16,499 nucleotides of DNA, taken from contig JAQTUY010000023.1 in assembly GCA_028707105.1 (NCBI GenBank), forward strand, positions 1-16,499. Direction: 5' to 3'. The DNA comes from Candidatus Omnitrophota bacterium. GTDB taxonomy: Bacteria > Omnitrophota > Koll11 > Gygaellales > JAQTUY01. Under the pieces are notes generated by a model. It was not told the origin of the DNA. It made no database searches and saw nothing but the letters and a program-made list of their open reading frames with translations. The position numbers and the translations under genes are program-made. Of the stretch, positions 1 through 7,911 are shown piece after piece. The stretch's first letter is position 1; each line of letters starts with the position of its first letter.

Positions 1-528
1 AGCCTGGTTATTGCCTCGGAATCTTCTGAGCCGGCGGTCAGAGGACCGATAGCCAAGTTAGAGCTTGACCAGGGCGCCAAAACCGCGGTTTTACTGGTAA
101 ACGGCTTTAATGGAATAGGTTTGCATACACTTTTCGGCGTGATCAGGTTATTCGGGAGTGTTTTTAAAAATTTTGTTTTTATCCAGGTCGGCGTATTGGA
201 TGCCGGTAATTTCAAGGGCTCAACCGAAGTCACCCGTTTAGAAAGCAATATAAAAGAGGACTTGGACCGCTACGTCAGTTTTATGAATAAACAGGGCTAT
301 TACGCGGAAGGTATTTCAGTCATCGGAGTGGATGTGGTCGATGAGATCCAGCAGATCGCGCCGCAGATCCTGGAACGTTTTCCCAATGTCGTCTTTTTTG
401 GCGGCCAGCTCATCTTTCCCGACGATTCTTTTGTCTTAAGGCTGCTTCATAACCATACCATATTTACCCTGCAAAAAATACTTTACCGGCAGGGTATTCC
501 TTTCTTGATCTTACCCATACGAGTTTAA
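1..528 (+). CDS. APC-family amino acid permease, C-terminal cytosolic part (partial)
   Basis: The frame is open from the first base to a TAA at 526-528, giving 175 residues of a protein whose start lies outside the window. Nothing in this part looks like a membrane helix. It resembles the hydrophilic tail that follows the last transmembrane segment in one group of APC-type amino acid transporters. The stretches I recognise from that family are the VLLVNGFNG and FKNFVF segments, then VGVLDAGNFKG, then the closing FFGGQ, RLLHNHT and FLILPIRV segments. An internal TTG at 121 could be mistaken for a start, but the preceding 40 codons continue the same domain. By family knowledge the protein would move amino acids across the inner membrane; the substrate cannot be read here. 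The next gene starts 30 bases downstream behind a strong ribosome binding site. The family call is from memory of conserved motifs and the membrane part is not visible. Confidence 0.68.
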   Translation, partial: SLVIASESSEPAVRGPIAKLELDQGAKTAVLLVNGFNGIGLHTLFGVIRLFGSVFKNFVFIQVGVLDAGNFKGSTEVTRLESNIKEDLDRYVSFMNKQGYYAEGISVIGVDVVDEIQQIAPQILERFPNVVFFGGQLIFPDDSFVLRLLHNHTIFTLQKILYRQGIPFLILPIRV

Positions 529-558
529 TAGGGCTGTTGGTCTGCGCGAGGAGGCATA

Positions 559-3141
559 ATGGTAAGTACCGGTATCAAGGGACTGGATAACGTACTAACC
601 GGGCTGCAATTAGGCGACAATGTCGTATGGCAGATAGATTCAGTCAAGGATTACCTTGATTTTGTCGGCCCCTTTGTGAAGAAAGCCCAGGCGGAAAAAA
701 GAAAACTTGTATATATACGCTTTGCCAATCACCCCGCGCTGCTGGAAAAAAAAGGGGATATTTTTGTATATAAACTTAGCGCCCGCTCGGGCTTCGAAGC
801 TTTTTCCGCCCAGGTAAACCGGATCATAAAAAAGGAGGGAGAAGGGGCGTTTTACGTCTTTGATTGTCTTTCCGACCTGCTTTCCGCCTGGTCTAATGAC
901 CTTATGATCGGGAACTTCTTTAAGATCACCTGCCCGTATCTTTTTGAGCTGAATACCATAGCTTATTTTTCCCTTCTTCGTAACAGCCACTCATTCAAGA
1001 CTGTGGCTCGTATCCGTGATACCACCCAGCTTTTAATCGACGTCTATCGTTATGACGGAGATTGCTACATCCATCCCCTGAAGGTCTGGAACCGCTATAC
1101 CCCGACCATGTTCCTGCCGCATATCAAAAAAAACAGCCAGTTTATTCCTATTGCCAACAGCGGTGATACGGCAAGGCTTTTTTCCGAGATATTCAAAAAA
1201 GGCGCCAAAAGCGGCACCAGGAAATTGGACTACTGGGACAGGCTTTTTATGGACGCGGAAGATCTCGCGGGCCGCAAAGGCGCCAGGCGGGTGGAAGTCA
1301 GCCGGATGCTTGATCAGATATCCAGGATCATTATAGCGCGCGACGGAAAGATGCTCGCGCTTTCCAAGAAATATTTTACGCTGGAAGATTTCTTGAATAT
1401 AAAATCACGCATGGTCGGGACCGGTTTTATCGGCGGGAAAACCGTAGGCATGTTATTGGCGCGCAATATGCTTCTAAAGGAAGTAAAGCTGGAAGCGGAT
1501 AAGGTCCTGGAGCCGCATGATTCTTTTTATGTCGGGAGCGACGTTTTTTACACATATATCGTTGAAAACGGCTGGTGGAAGGCCCATATGGAACAAAGGA
1601 CAAAGGCGGGATATTTGGAAGCCGCTAAGGCGCTTAAAAGGGACCTGCTCAGCGGAGTCTTTCCGGAAGAAATAAAGGAGCAGTTCCAGCAGATGATTGA
1701 TTATTTCGGCCAGTCGCCTATCATTGTGCGCTCAAGCAGTTTACTGGAAGACGGTTACGGCAACGCCTTCGCGGGAAAATATGAAAGCATTTTTCTCGCC
1801 AATCAGGGCACGCCTGAACAACGGTACGCGAAATTTATAGAAGCGGTGCGCAGGATATACGCTTCGACCATGAATGAGGACGCTTTAGCCTACAGGCTGC
1901 AGCGCGGCCTGGACCAGAGGGATGAGCAGATGGCCCTGCTTGTTCAGCGGGTTTCCGGGGCGTATAATAAAAACTATTTTTTTCCGGATGCCGCCGGAGT
2001 GGGTATGTCTTATAATGCTTTCGTCTGGAAAAGATCTCTGGATCCGAAAGCCGGGATGCTGCGCCTGGTCCTCGGCCTGGGAACCAGGGCGGTGAACCGG
2101 GTTGAAGGCGATTATCCGCGCATTGTCGCCCTGGATGAACCGCTTTCCAGGGTCCACACAGCGAGCAAAGAAGCTCAAAAGTTCTTTCAGCACGATGTGG
2201 ACGTGTTAAATATTATGGAAAATACCCTGGAAACCGTGCCCGTAAGAGACCTGCTTAAGAAGAGAGTAGACCTGAAGCTCGGCCTTATCGCGGTAAAAGA
2301 CTATGAGGCGACCGGCAAACTGCAAGAGATGGGGATAAAGGAAGAAGCCTGGATCATTAATTTTGACAATTTAGTTTCCCGGGAGAAATTTTGCCGTACT
2401 ATGCGGGCTATCCTTAAGATCCTGGAGCGGAATTACGAATACCCGGTGGATATAGAATTTACCATAAACTTCAGAAAGAGCGGCGAGTTTCAGGTCAACC
2501 TCCTGCAGTGCCGTCCGATGCAGACTAAAGGGCTGGGGCAAAAGGTCCGGATCCCGGAACAAGTAGAGCCGGAAAAAATTGTTTTTCAGTCACGGGGTAA
2601 CTTCCTCGGGGGTAACATCTCGCAGACGGTCGACATGGTGATCTATATTGACCCTGAAAACTATGCCGGGTTGGCGGTTCAATCAGCGAAATACGATATC
2701 GCGCGGGCCGTAGGGGAGATCAATAAGTACATAGGGAGTAAAGATGAGCATAGCGTGATGCTCCTGGGCCCGGGCAGATGGGGGACGACTATTCCTTCTT
2801 TGGGGGTCCCGGTATCTTTCTCTGAGATAAACAATATGAGCATATTGGGAGAAATAGCCTTTGCGGACAGCAATTCAGCCCCGGAGATATCTTTCGGGAC
2901 CCACTTCTTCCAGGATCTTATTGAGACCGACATATTTTATTTAGCGCTTACTTCAAAAACGCAGGGGGCATACCTGAACCGCAAGATCTTATGCTTTGCG
3001 CCCAATATGCTAAAAAAGATAGTGCCGCAGTATGATAAGTATTGTAATATTATAAAAGTGCTGGATGTCCGAGGCAGAGATCTGAGGCTTGTCGCGGATA
3101 TCATTTCACAGAAGGTAATGTGTTACTTTAAGGGAAAATAA
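559..3141 (+). CDS. PPDK/PEP-synthase-type ATP-grasp protein with degenerate KaiC-like N-terminus
   Basis: An 860-residue protein starting at ATG 559, with GAGGAGG at 548-554 as ribosome binding site. Residues 1-230 look like a KaiC/RecA-type domain: it opens with TGIKGLD, has a Walker-B-like YVFDCLSDL strand, and ends in an RDTTQLLIDVYR region followed by a KVWNRY strand. The site where a GxxGxGKT P-loop belongs reads LGDNVVWQIDSVKDY, so ATP binding there is probably lost. Residues 275-655 match the pyruvate phosphate dikinase ATP-grasp domain (PF01326 type): GGK at 292-294, VRSSSLLEDGYGNAFAGK from V390 (R391 as likely ATP-binding arginine), and the closing LQCRPMQ at 649-655. Residues 656-860 are a further domain containing LLGPGRWGTTIPSLGVP, which I recall from other PEP/pyruvate-binding proteins of unknown role. 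I see no phosphohistidine swivel motif and no PEP-binding barrel, so it is not a classical PEP synthase. The reaction is unknown; phosphoryl transfer from ATP is an inference. The stop overlaps the next start (TAATG). Confidence 0.8.
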   Translation: MVSTGIKGLDNVLTGLQLGDNVVWQIDSVKDYLDFVGPFVKKAQAEKRKLVYIRFANHPALLEKKGDIFVYKLSARSGFEAFSAQVNRIIKKEGEGAFYVFDCLSDLLSAWSNDLMIGNFFKITCPYLFELNTIAYFSLLRNSHSFKTVARIRDTTQLLIDVYRYDGDCYIHPLKVWNRYTPTMFLPHIKKNSQFIPIANSGDTARLFSEIFKKGAKSGTRKLDYWDRLFMDAEDLAGRKGARRVEVSRMLDQISRIIIARDGKMLALSKKYFTLEDFLNIKSRMVGTGFIGGKTVGMLLARNMLLKEVKLEADKVLEPHDSFYVGSDVFYTYIVENGWWKAHMEQRTKAGYLEAAKALKRDLLSGVFPEEIKEQFQQMIDYFGQSPIIVRSSSLLEDGYGNAFAGKYESIFLANQGTPEQRYAKFIEAVRRIYASTMNEDALAYRLQRGLDQRDEQMALLVQRVSGAYNKNYFFPDAAGVGMSYNAFVWKRSLDPKAGMLRLVLGLGTRAVNRVEGDYPRIVALDEPLSRVHTASKEAQKFFQHDVDVLNIMENTLETVPVRDLLKKRVDLKLGLIAVKDYEATGKLQEMGIKEEAWIINFDNLVSREKFCRTMRAILKILERNYEYPVDIEFTINFRKSGEFQVNLLQCRPMQTKGLGQKVRIPEQVEPEKIVFQSRGNFLGGNISQTVDMVIYIDPENYAGLAVQSAKYDIARAVGEINKYIGSKDEHSVMLLGPGRWGTTIPSLGVPVSFSEINNMSILGEIAFADSNSAPEISFGTHFFQDLIETDIFYLALTSKTQGAYLNRKILCFAPNMLKKIVPQYDKYCNIIKVLDVRGRDLRLVADIISQKVMCYFKGK

Positions 3142-5429
3142 TGCAAACATACGCTTTTTTTCCGTACCGGGCCGGTTTTAAAAGACCCGATGAGATCGCC
3201 TCCGGAATAGTAGAGTTGAAATTAAAATACCGCGTGGATAATTTCCGTTTTACGGATGAGAGTATCGATAAGCCTGTTTTGGGCGCGATAAGCAAAAAAT
3301 TCTTTGATGACAATATCAGCGTGTTCTGGGCTGCCCAAACCTCCGCGCGGAAGCGCTTAGGCGCGGAATTTGGGTTAAGGCTAAAAAAGAGCGGATGCCG
3401 GGAACTTGGGTTTACGCTGGAGGCGGTTGATAAAAAAATGCCCCTGGATGTGTTGGCGGGGAATCTAAAGGATTGCTGCCGCGCCGGGATAAGATGCGTT
3501 CTTTTGATAAGGTGCCGTCCGTTCTCCGGACTTAAAAGCCTGGAGACGATAAAAAAATTCGTTTTAAAACACCCTGAAATGATAGCCGGCGTAACATTTG
3601 ACGCTTCGGAATGTTCTCCGGATTTGCGGGATAAGGCGGCAGGGATAGAAAAGGCCATTCTCAAAGTCCTAAAAGGCGCATCGCGTAAAAAGAAGCTGCT
3701 CCTGATAAATCCTCCGGTGGTATACATAGGCTCATTACATGAGATCATAAAAGATAAAAAGGCGGTAAATGAGCGCCCGATACACAGGAGCTCGACCTTC
3801 AATTTAATGGAGCCTATAGGATTATTAAAACTTGCCTCTTTCTATAAGAGATCCGGATATGATGTCGAGTTGATCGATTGCGTGGATAAAACCATGGAAG
3901 ACGAAGTGGCGGGGGAAAAGATCCGGACTGAAAAGCCCTTCAAATACCTTAAATGCGGTAATTTCGAACTTGAAAAGATCAAAAAGCCCGTTTTCTGGCG
4001 CGGGATGCGGGAAAAAGAGTTCAAAGAGCGGCTAAAAAAGTCGCGTCCGGACGAAATATTCATAACCAGCGTATTCACGTTTGATTATGAACCTTTGCAC
4101 AGGATCATACGCATATGTAAGGAGGTTTATCCCGGCGTGCCGTTAACGCTGGGGGGCATTTACGGCACGCTCTGTCCCGGGCATGCCAAATTATCCCCGG
4201 TGGACAGGGTATGGACCGGATTATTACAGGAAGCGGAAAACCAAAAGACAGCTTTTGAGCTTCTTAATTATAATCCCAAAAGAGCGACTATAAAATTCTC
4301 GCGGGGATGTTTGCATGGATGCACATTTTGCGCCGTTCCTTATCTGGAGGGCAGGCGGATAGTCAACCGCGATTATCTTGCGGTGGCCGACGAGATAGAA
4401 GAGAAACATAAACGGTTCGGTGTTAGGCAGGTAGACCTTTGGGAGTCCAACATACTTTATGATTCAGAACACAGGTTTATCAAACTGCTTGATGAACTGA
4501 TAAAACGAAAGCTTAACATCGAGTTATACCTTCCGGAAGGGGTCCAACCCAGCCTGATCAGTGAAAAATTGGCCAGAAAAATGAAGAAGGCGGGTTTTAA
4601 AAAGATAATCCTCGCCGGCGAATCTTCGAGCGCGCTCGTGACCAGGAAGCTGGGTAAGCCGTCGACATGGGAAGAAGTCAAAAAAGCCGCCGGCTATTTA
4701 AAAAAGGGGGGGTTTGGGGGATCCGGCGATGTGATAATTTTTGTAATGGCGGGTATGCCGACCCAGACCATTGACGAGACCGTTAAAAGCGTCTGCGATA
4801 CCTGGAAACTGGGGTGCACGGTCATTATCAACCCCTACACGCCTATACCGCAAACCAGGGATTTCGCGTCTCATCAGGAATTCCTGAAAAATAAGGACCT
4901 GGCGGAATTGCATCCAAGGCTATGGCCCTTTGCCGATAGAAAAAGTCCGGTAACCTTCCTTGAGGATATATTGAACTGTGAAGGGAGGAGCTCATTCTTT
5001 CAGCTGCGGCTGGACAAGGGCGAGATAAAGAACACCGCAATCATAGAAAAGATGAAGCGGGAATTCGCGGAAGACCGGATCAAGGTCTCGAAGATGAATT
5101 TAAGCGATATCAGGAAAAAGGCCGGGTTTGTTTTAATAGATCCGGAGTTTAAGCCGGAAGATATGACCAGCGGCATAATAAAAAAGCTATACAGCGCTCT
5201 GGTTTACCGCCGCGCCAGGAATATGCATTTTTACATCAGCAGGCCTATTCCGCCGTGCGTCCTCAGATTTGGCCCCCAGTGGTATGAATATCATATGCCT
5301 AAAAACTGCCGTTCGTGCCTTACGGAAAACTGCCTGTTCAAGGGTAAGAATATGAGTCCGCCGGAAATGTGCTTGCGGTGCCGGTTTTACAGGAATAACG
5401 AGTGTAACGCGTGTTTTTTTACCGCGTAA
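3141..5429 (+). CDS. B12-binding-like radical SAM protein with extra N-terminal half-barrel and C-terminal cysteine cluster
   Basis: A 762-residue protein starting at ATG 3141, overlapping the upstream stop by one base, with AAGGGA at 3130-3135. Residues 1-180 resemble the part of a radical SAM barrel that normally follows the cysteine motif: FKRPDEIASGIVELK, then VDNFRFTDESI, then GCRELGFTLEAV. The CxxxCxxC itself is absent there. A second module starts at KKKLLLINPP with a B12-binding-like region (EPIGLLKLASFYKRSGYDV), though no DxHxxG cobalamin motif is evident. It continues with a complete radical SAM domain: CLHGCTFC with C390, C394 and C397 for the 4Fe-4S cluster, then AGESSS and a MPTQT region. 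The tail holds seven cysteines (C723, C726, C731, C744, C747, C755, C758) in mostly CxxC pairs, suggesting an extra Fe-S or zinc site. The substrate is unknown. Coupling to the ATP-grasp gene suggests joint function. A strong terminator follows. Confidence 0.82.
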   Translation: MQTYAFFPYRAGFKRPDEIASGIVELKLKYRVDNFRFTDESIDKPVLGAISKKFFDDNISVFWAAQTSARKRLGAEFGLRLKKSGCRELGFTLEAVDKKMPLDVLAGNLKDCCRAGIRCVLLIRCRPFSGLKSLETIKKFVLKHPEMIAGVTFDASECSPDLRDKAAGIEKAILKVLKGASRKKKLLLINPPVVYIGSLHEIIKDKKAVNERPIHRSSTFNLMEPIGLLKLASFYKRSGYDVELIDCVDKTMEDEVAGEKIRTEKPFKYLKCGNFELEKIKKPVFWRGMREKEFKERLKKSRPDEIFITSVFTFDYEPLHRIIRICKEVYPGVPLTLGGIYGTLCPGHAKLSPVDRVWTGLLQEAENQKTAFELLNYNPKRATIKFSRGCLHGCTFCAVPYLEGRRIVNRDYLAVADEIEEKHKRFGVRQVDLWESNILYDSEHRFIKLLDELIKRKLNIELYLPEGVQPSLISEKLARKMKKAGFKKIILAGESSSALVTRKLGKPSTWEEVKKAAGYLKKGGFGGSGDVIIFVMAGMPTQTIDETVKSVCDTWKLGCTVIINPYTPIPQTRDFASHQEFLKNKDLAELHPRLWPFADRKSPVTFLEDILNCEGRSSFFQLRLDKGEIKNTAIIEKMKREFAEDRIKVSKMNLSDIRKKAGFVLIDPEFKPEDMTSGIIKKLYSALVYRRARNMHFYISRPIPPCVLRFGPQWYEYHMPKNCRSCLTENCLFKGKNMSPPEMCLRCRFYRNNECNACFFTA

Positions 5430-5437
5430 GCTCAAGA

Positions 5438-5466
5438 GCTCCCGCGTTTTTAGCGGGAGTTTTTTG
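5438..5466 (+). terminator. Rho-independent terminator
   Basis: A 7-bp perfect stem, CTCCCGC at 5439-5445 and GCGGGAG at 5453-5459, encloses a 7-base loop and is followed at once by six T (5460-5465). It sits 9 bases after the radical SAM stop codon and closes the first transcription unit. Confidence 0.88.
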
Positions 5467-5498
5467 TTTGTCCGCGTTAACCAAAGTTTCTTTTCAAT

Positions 5499-5526
5499 CT
5501 GACATAACTCTGTTAGAATATAACAT
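5499..5526 (+). promoter_or_regulatory. Candidate sigma70-type promoter for the iron transporter gene
   Basis: CTGACA at 5499-5504 (5 of 6 to TTGACA) and TAACAT at 5521-5526 (4 of 6 to TATAAT) are separated by 16 bases. They lie between the terminator and the next gene, where a new promoter is expected. An overlapping TATAAC at 5519-5524 is a closer -10 match but would leave only 14 bases of spacing. The match is moderate and rests on position as much as on sequence. Confidence 0.4.
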
Positions 5527-5562
5527 AAACATTAAGCGCGGGGCCAGGATACCGGAATCGAT

Positions 5563-6429
5563 ATGAATGATGACGCGGGAAGACAGATACGATCTTTTCA
5601 AAAGGACGAGATAACCGAGCATTTTATTTACCTGAAGCTCGCCTCTATTGAAAAAATACCGAGCAATAAGGAAGTCATGTTGAAGATCGCCTCCGATGAG
5701 CTGGCGCATTATAATATCTGGAAAAAGTATACAAATAAAGACGTTGCCCCTGACCGTTTCCAGATATGGAAATATTTCCTTTTAGCGCGCGTCTTTGGCC
5801 TTACATTCGGGCTTAAACTTATGGAGGGCGGGGAAGAGAAAGCGCAGGAAGCGTATGGGCGGATAGCCGCGCACGCCGCGGAGGCTGCGCAGATAGCCGG
5901 CGAAGAAGAAGCTCACGAGCGTAAGCTTCTTGAGATGATAGATGAGGAGCGGCTGGAATACGTCGGCTCCATAGTCCTGGGTTTAAATGACGCCTTAGTT
6001 GAGCTTACCGGCGCGTTGGCGGGCCTGACTTTCGCGCTGGGAAGCGCGCGCCTGGTGGCGACGGCAGGCGCTATCACGGGGATCGCGGCCTCTTTATCGA
6101 TGGCAGCCTCGGAGTATCTTTCGACAAAATCAGAGGGGGGCAATAAGAGCCCGCTTAAAGCGGCTATATATACAGGGATTACCTATACCCTGACTGTTAT
6201 CGCCCTTATTCTGCCGTACCTTTTGTTCGATCATATACTTATCTCTCTTGGATCCATGCTCTTAAACGCGGTGGTTATAATTTTTATGTTTACATTTTAC
6301 ATATCCGTCGTGAAGGGGTTAAATTTCTACAAGCGGTTCCTGGAGATGGTGTCTATCAGCCTTGGCGTTGCCGCTCTATCCTTTGTAATCGGGCTGGGTG
6401 TGAGGATCTTGTTAAAAATAGATGTATAA
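5563..6429 (+). CDS. Ferritin-like/VIT1-CCC1 family iron (manganese) transporter, MbfA type
   Basis: A 288-residue protein with two parts. Residues 1-130 form a rubrerythrin-like helical domain with two ExxH iron-binding pairs, E46-H49 (DELAH) and E115-H118 (EEEAH), plus earlier acidic residues E16 and E19 that suit a di-iron site. Residues 131-288 are a VIT1/CCC1 membrane domain opening with the conserved VLGLNDALVELTGALAGL helix and followed by about four more hydrophobic helices. The fused architecture is known as Er-VIT1 or membrane-bound ferritin (MbfA). In studied bacteria this type exports iron from the cytoplasm and protects against iron and peroxide stress. Here the role is inferred from the family. 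It is the first gene after a terminator and a candidate promoter. The ATG at 5563 has only a weak ribosome binding site. The next gene starts 12 bases after the stop, implying an operon. No Fur box was recognised upstream. Confidence 0.88.
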   Translation: MNDDAGRQIRSFQKDEITEHFIYLKLASIEKIPSNKEVMLKIASDELAHYNIWKKYTNKDVAPDRFQIWKYFLLARVFGLTFGLKLMEGGEEKAQEAYGRIAAHAAEAAQIAGEEEAHERKLLEMIDEERLEYVGSIVLGLNDALVELTGALAGLTFALGSARLVATAGAITGIAASLSMAASEYLSTKSEGGNKSPLKAAIYTGITYTLTVIALILPYLLFDHILISLGSMLLNAVVIIFMFTFYISVVKGLNFYKRFLEMVSISLGVAALSFVIGLGVRILLKIDV

Positions 6430-6441
6430 TCTTTATTCTAT

Positions 6442-7911
6442 ATGGTGATCGAGAATATTTTATTATGGGTCGGGTTATTGATATTTGTCAGCGTAATTTC
6501 AAGCAAGCTGTCTGATAAGTTCGCTATCCCGGTATTATTATTGTTCCTGGCTATCGGGATACTCACCGGCTCGGAGGGTTTGGGCGGACTTTATTTTAAT
6601 AATCCGCAGGCCGCCAAATCAATGGGCATTGTAGCCCTTATTTTTATTATTTTTTCCGGCGGCCTTGATACCAATTGGAAAGAGACCAGGCCGGTAATCG
6701 GCCCGGGGATCGTCTTGTCGACAGCCGGAGTATTACTGACCGCGGTCATAACCGGTTTTTTTGCCGTATATATCCTGAAATTCTCATTTCTAGAGGGTAT
6801 GCTTCTTGGTTCTATAGTTTCTTCAACCGATGCCGCCGCGGTTTTTACCATCCTGCGGTCTAAGCGCATAAGCCTTAAAGACCCCTTAAAGCCGTTGCTT
6901 GAATTTGAATCCGGCAGTAACGACCCGATGGCCGTTTTTTTAACCGTAGGTTTTATCAGCGTCCTGACGGTTGAGGGCATGAGCATCGCCGCCTTGATTC
7001 CAAGATTCTTCCTGGACATGGGCATGGGGGCGTTTATAGGCTACCTCATGGCGAGATTTATCATATTTTTTATTAACCGCCTAAAGCTTGAATACGAAGG
7101 GCTTTATCCGGTGATAATGATCTCTTTTGTGCTTCTTACCTACGTGACCGCCGTTTTTCTCAAAGGTAACGGGATACTCGCGGTGTATCTGGCCGGTTTG
7201 ATGATCGGGCAGGCGGAATTCCCGAATAAGAAGATGATCAAGAGGTTCCATGACGGAATAGCCTGGCTGATGCAGATCGCCATGTTCGTAACGCTGGGAT
7301 TGCTGGTCTTTCCTTCGCATATTATTCCGCTCATGGGTGCGGGGCTTTTGCTCACTTTCCTTCTTATAGTGGTCGCCCGTCCCGTTAGCGTTTTATTATG
7401 CCTGCTCCCGTTTAAAATAAGCGCGCGAAAGAAAACAATGGTCGCCTGGGTCGGCCTCAGAGGCGCTGTTCCTATCATCCTGGCCACTTTTCCTTTTATG
7501 GCGGGCATCCCGCAGGCGGATACGATCTTTAATATCGTATTCTTTGTCGTTATTGCGTCGGTTTTTATTCAAGGGGCGTCTATTCCGGCCCTTTCCAGGA
7601 TATTGAGGCTCGAAGTTCCTTTGGGGGCTAAGAAGAACTATCCCATTGAGTTCGAAAAAACGGAAGCGATCGACGCGGAATTGACGGATATGATCGTTCC
7701 GTTTGAATCCCAGGCTGTGGGCAGGAGGGTCGGCGATCTGAACGTGCCCGAGAAATGCCTGATCGTGCTTATTTCGCGGGACGGTAAATTTGTAATACCC
7801 TCAGGCTCTACGGTCATAGAAAGCGGAGATGTCTTGTTGGTGCTGGCCAACGCGGCGGACTTCGCGGCTCTTCAGCAGACGCTCGCTCAGCTCAAAAAAG
7901 AAGGAGAATAA
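6442..7911 (+). CDS. nhaP2: CPA1-family potassium(sodium)/proton antiporter, NhaP2/CvrA type, with TrkA-C domain
   Basis: A 489-residue protein. Residues 1-385 are a string of about twelve hydrophobic segments forming a cation/proton exchanger. The transport core is visible in GSIVSSTDAAAVF (S127-S128-T129-D130) and in the ESGSNDPMAVFLT motif with the N160-D161 pair, a wording typical of NhaP2/CvrA K+/H+ antiporters. A later VAWVGLRGAVPIILA helix is also a family hallmark. Residues 400-485 form a soluble TrkA-C (RCK_C) domain with a strand pattern ending in ESGDVLLVLA, a likely ligand-binding regulatory module. It would sit in the inner membrane and trade K+ or Na+ for protons. The start at ATG 6442 is followed directly by GTG; no clear ribosome binding site precedes it, so coupling to the upstream gene 12 bases away is likely. 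Its stop overlaps the next start (TAATG). Cation choice cannot be settled from sequence. Confidence 0.87.
   Translation: MVIENILLWVGLLIFVSVISSKLSDKFAIPVLLLFLAIGILTGSEGLGGLYFNNPQAAKSMGIVALIFIIFSGGLDTNWKETRPVIGPGIVLSTAGVLLTAVITGFFAVYILKFSFLEGMLLGSIVSSTDAAAVFTILRSKRISLKDPLKPLLEFESGSNDPMAVFLTVGFISVLTVEGMSIAALIPRFFLDMGMGAFIGYLMARFIIFFINRLKLEYEGLYPVIMISFVLLTYVTAVFLKGNGILAVYLAGLMIGQAEFPNKKMIKRFHDGIAWLMQIAMFVTLGLLVFPSHIIPLMGAGLLLTFLLIVVARPVSVLLCLLPFKISARKKTMVAWVGLRGAVPIILATFPFMAGIPQADTIFNIVFFVVIASVFIQGASIPALSRILRLEVPLGAKKNYPIEFEKTEAIDAELTDMIVPFESQAVGRRVGDLNVPEKCLIVLISRDGKFVIPSGSTVIESGDVLLVLANAADFAALQQTLAQLKKEGE

Noticed and set aside
121..528. A 135-residue gene starting at TTG 121
   Set aside because: The same frame is open to base 1 and the residues before TTG continue the permease tail, so this is the end of a longer gene.
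3128..3802. A 224-codon open frame on the - strand opposite the radical SAM gene
   Set aside because: It lies wholly against coding sequence with clear motifs, its translation has no recognisable domain, and every real gene here is on the + strand.
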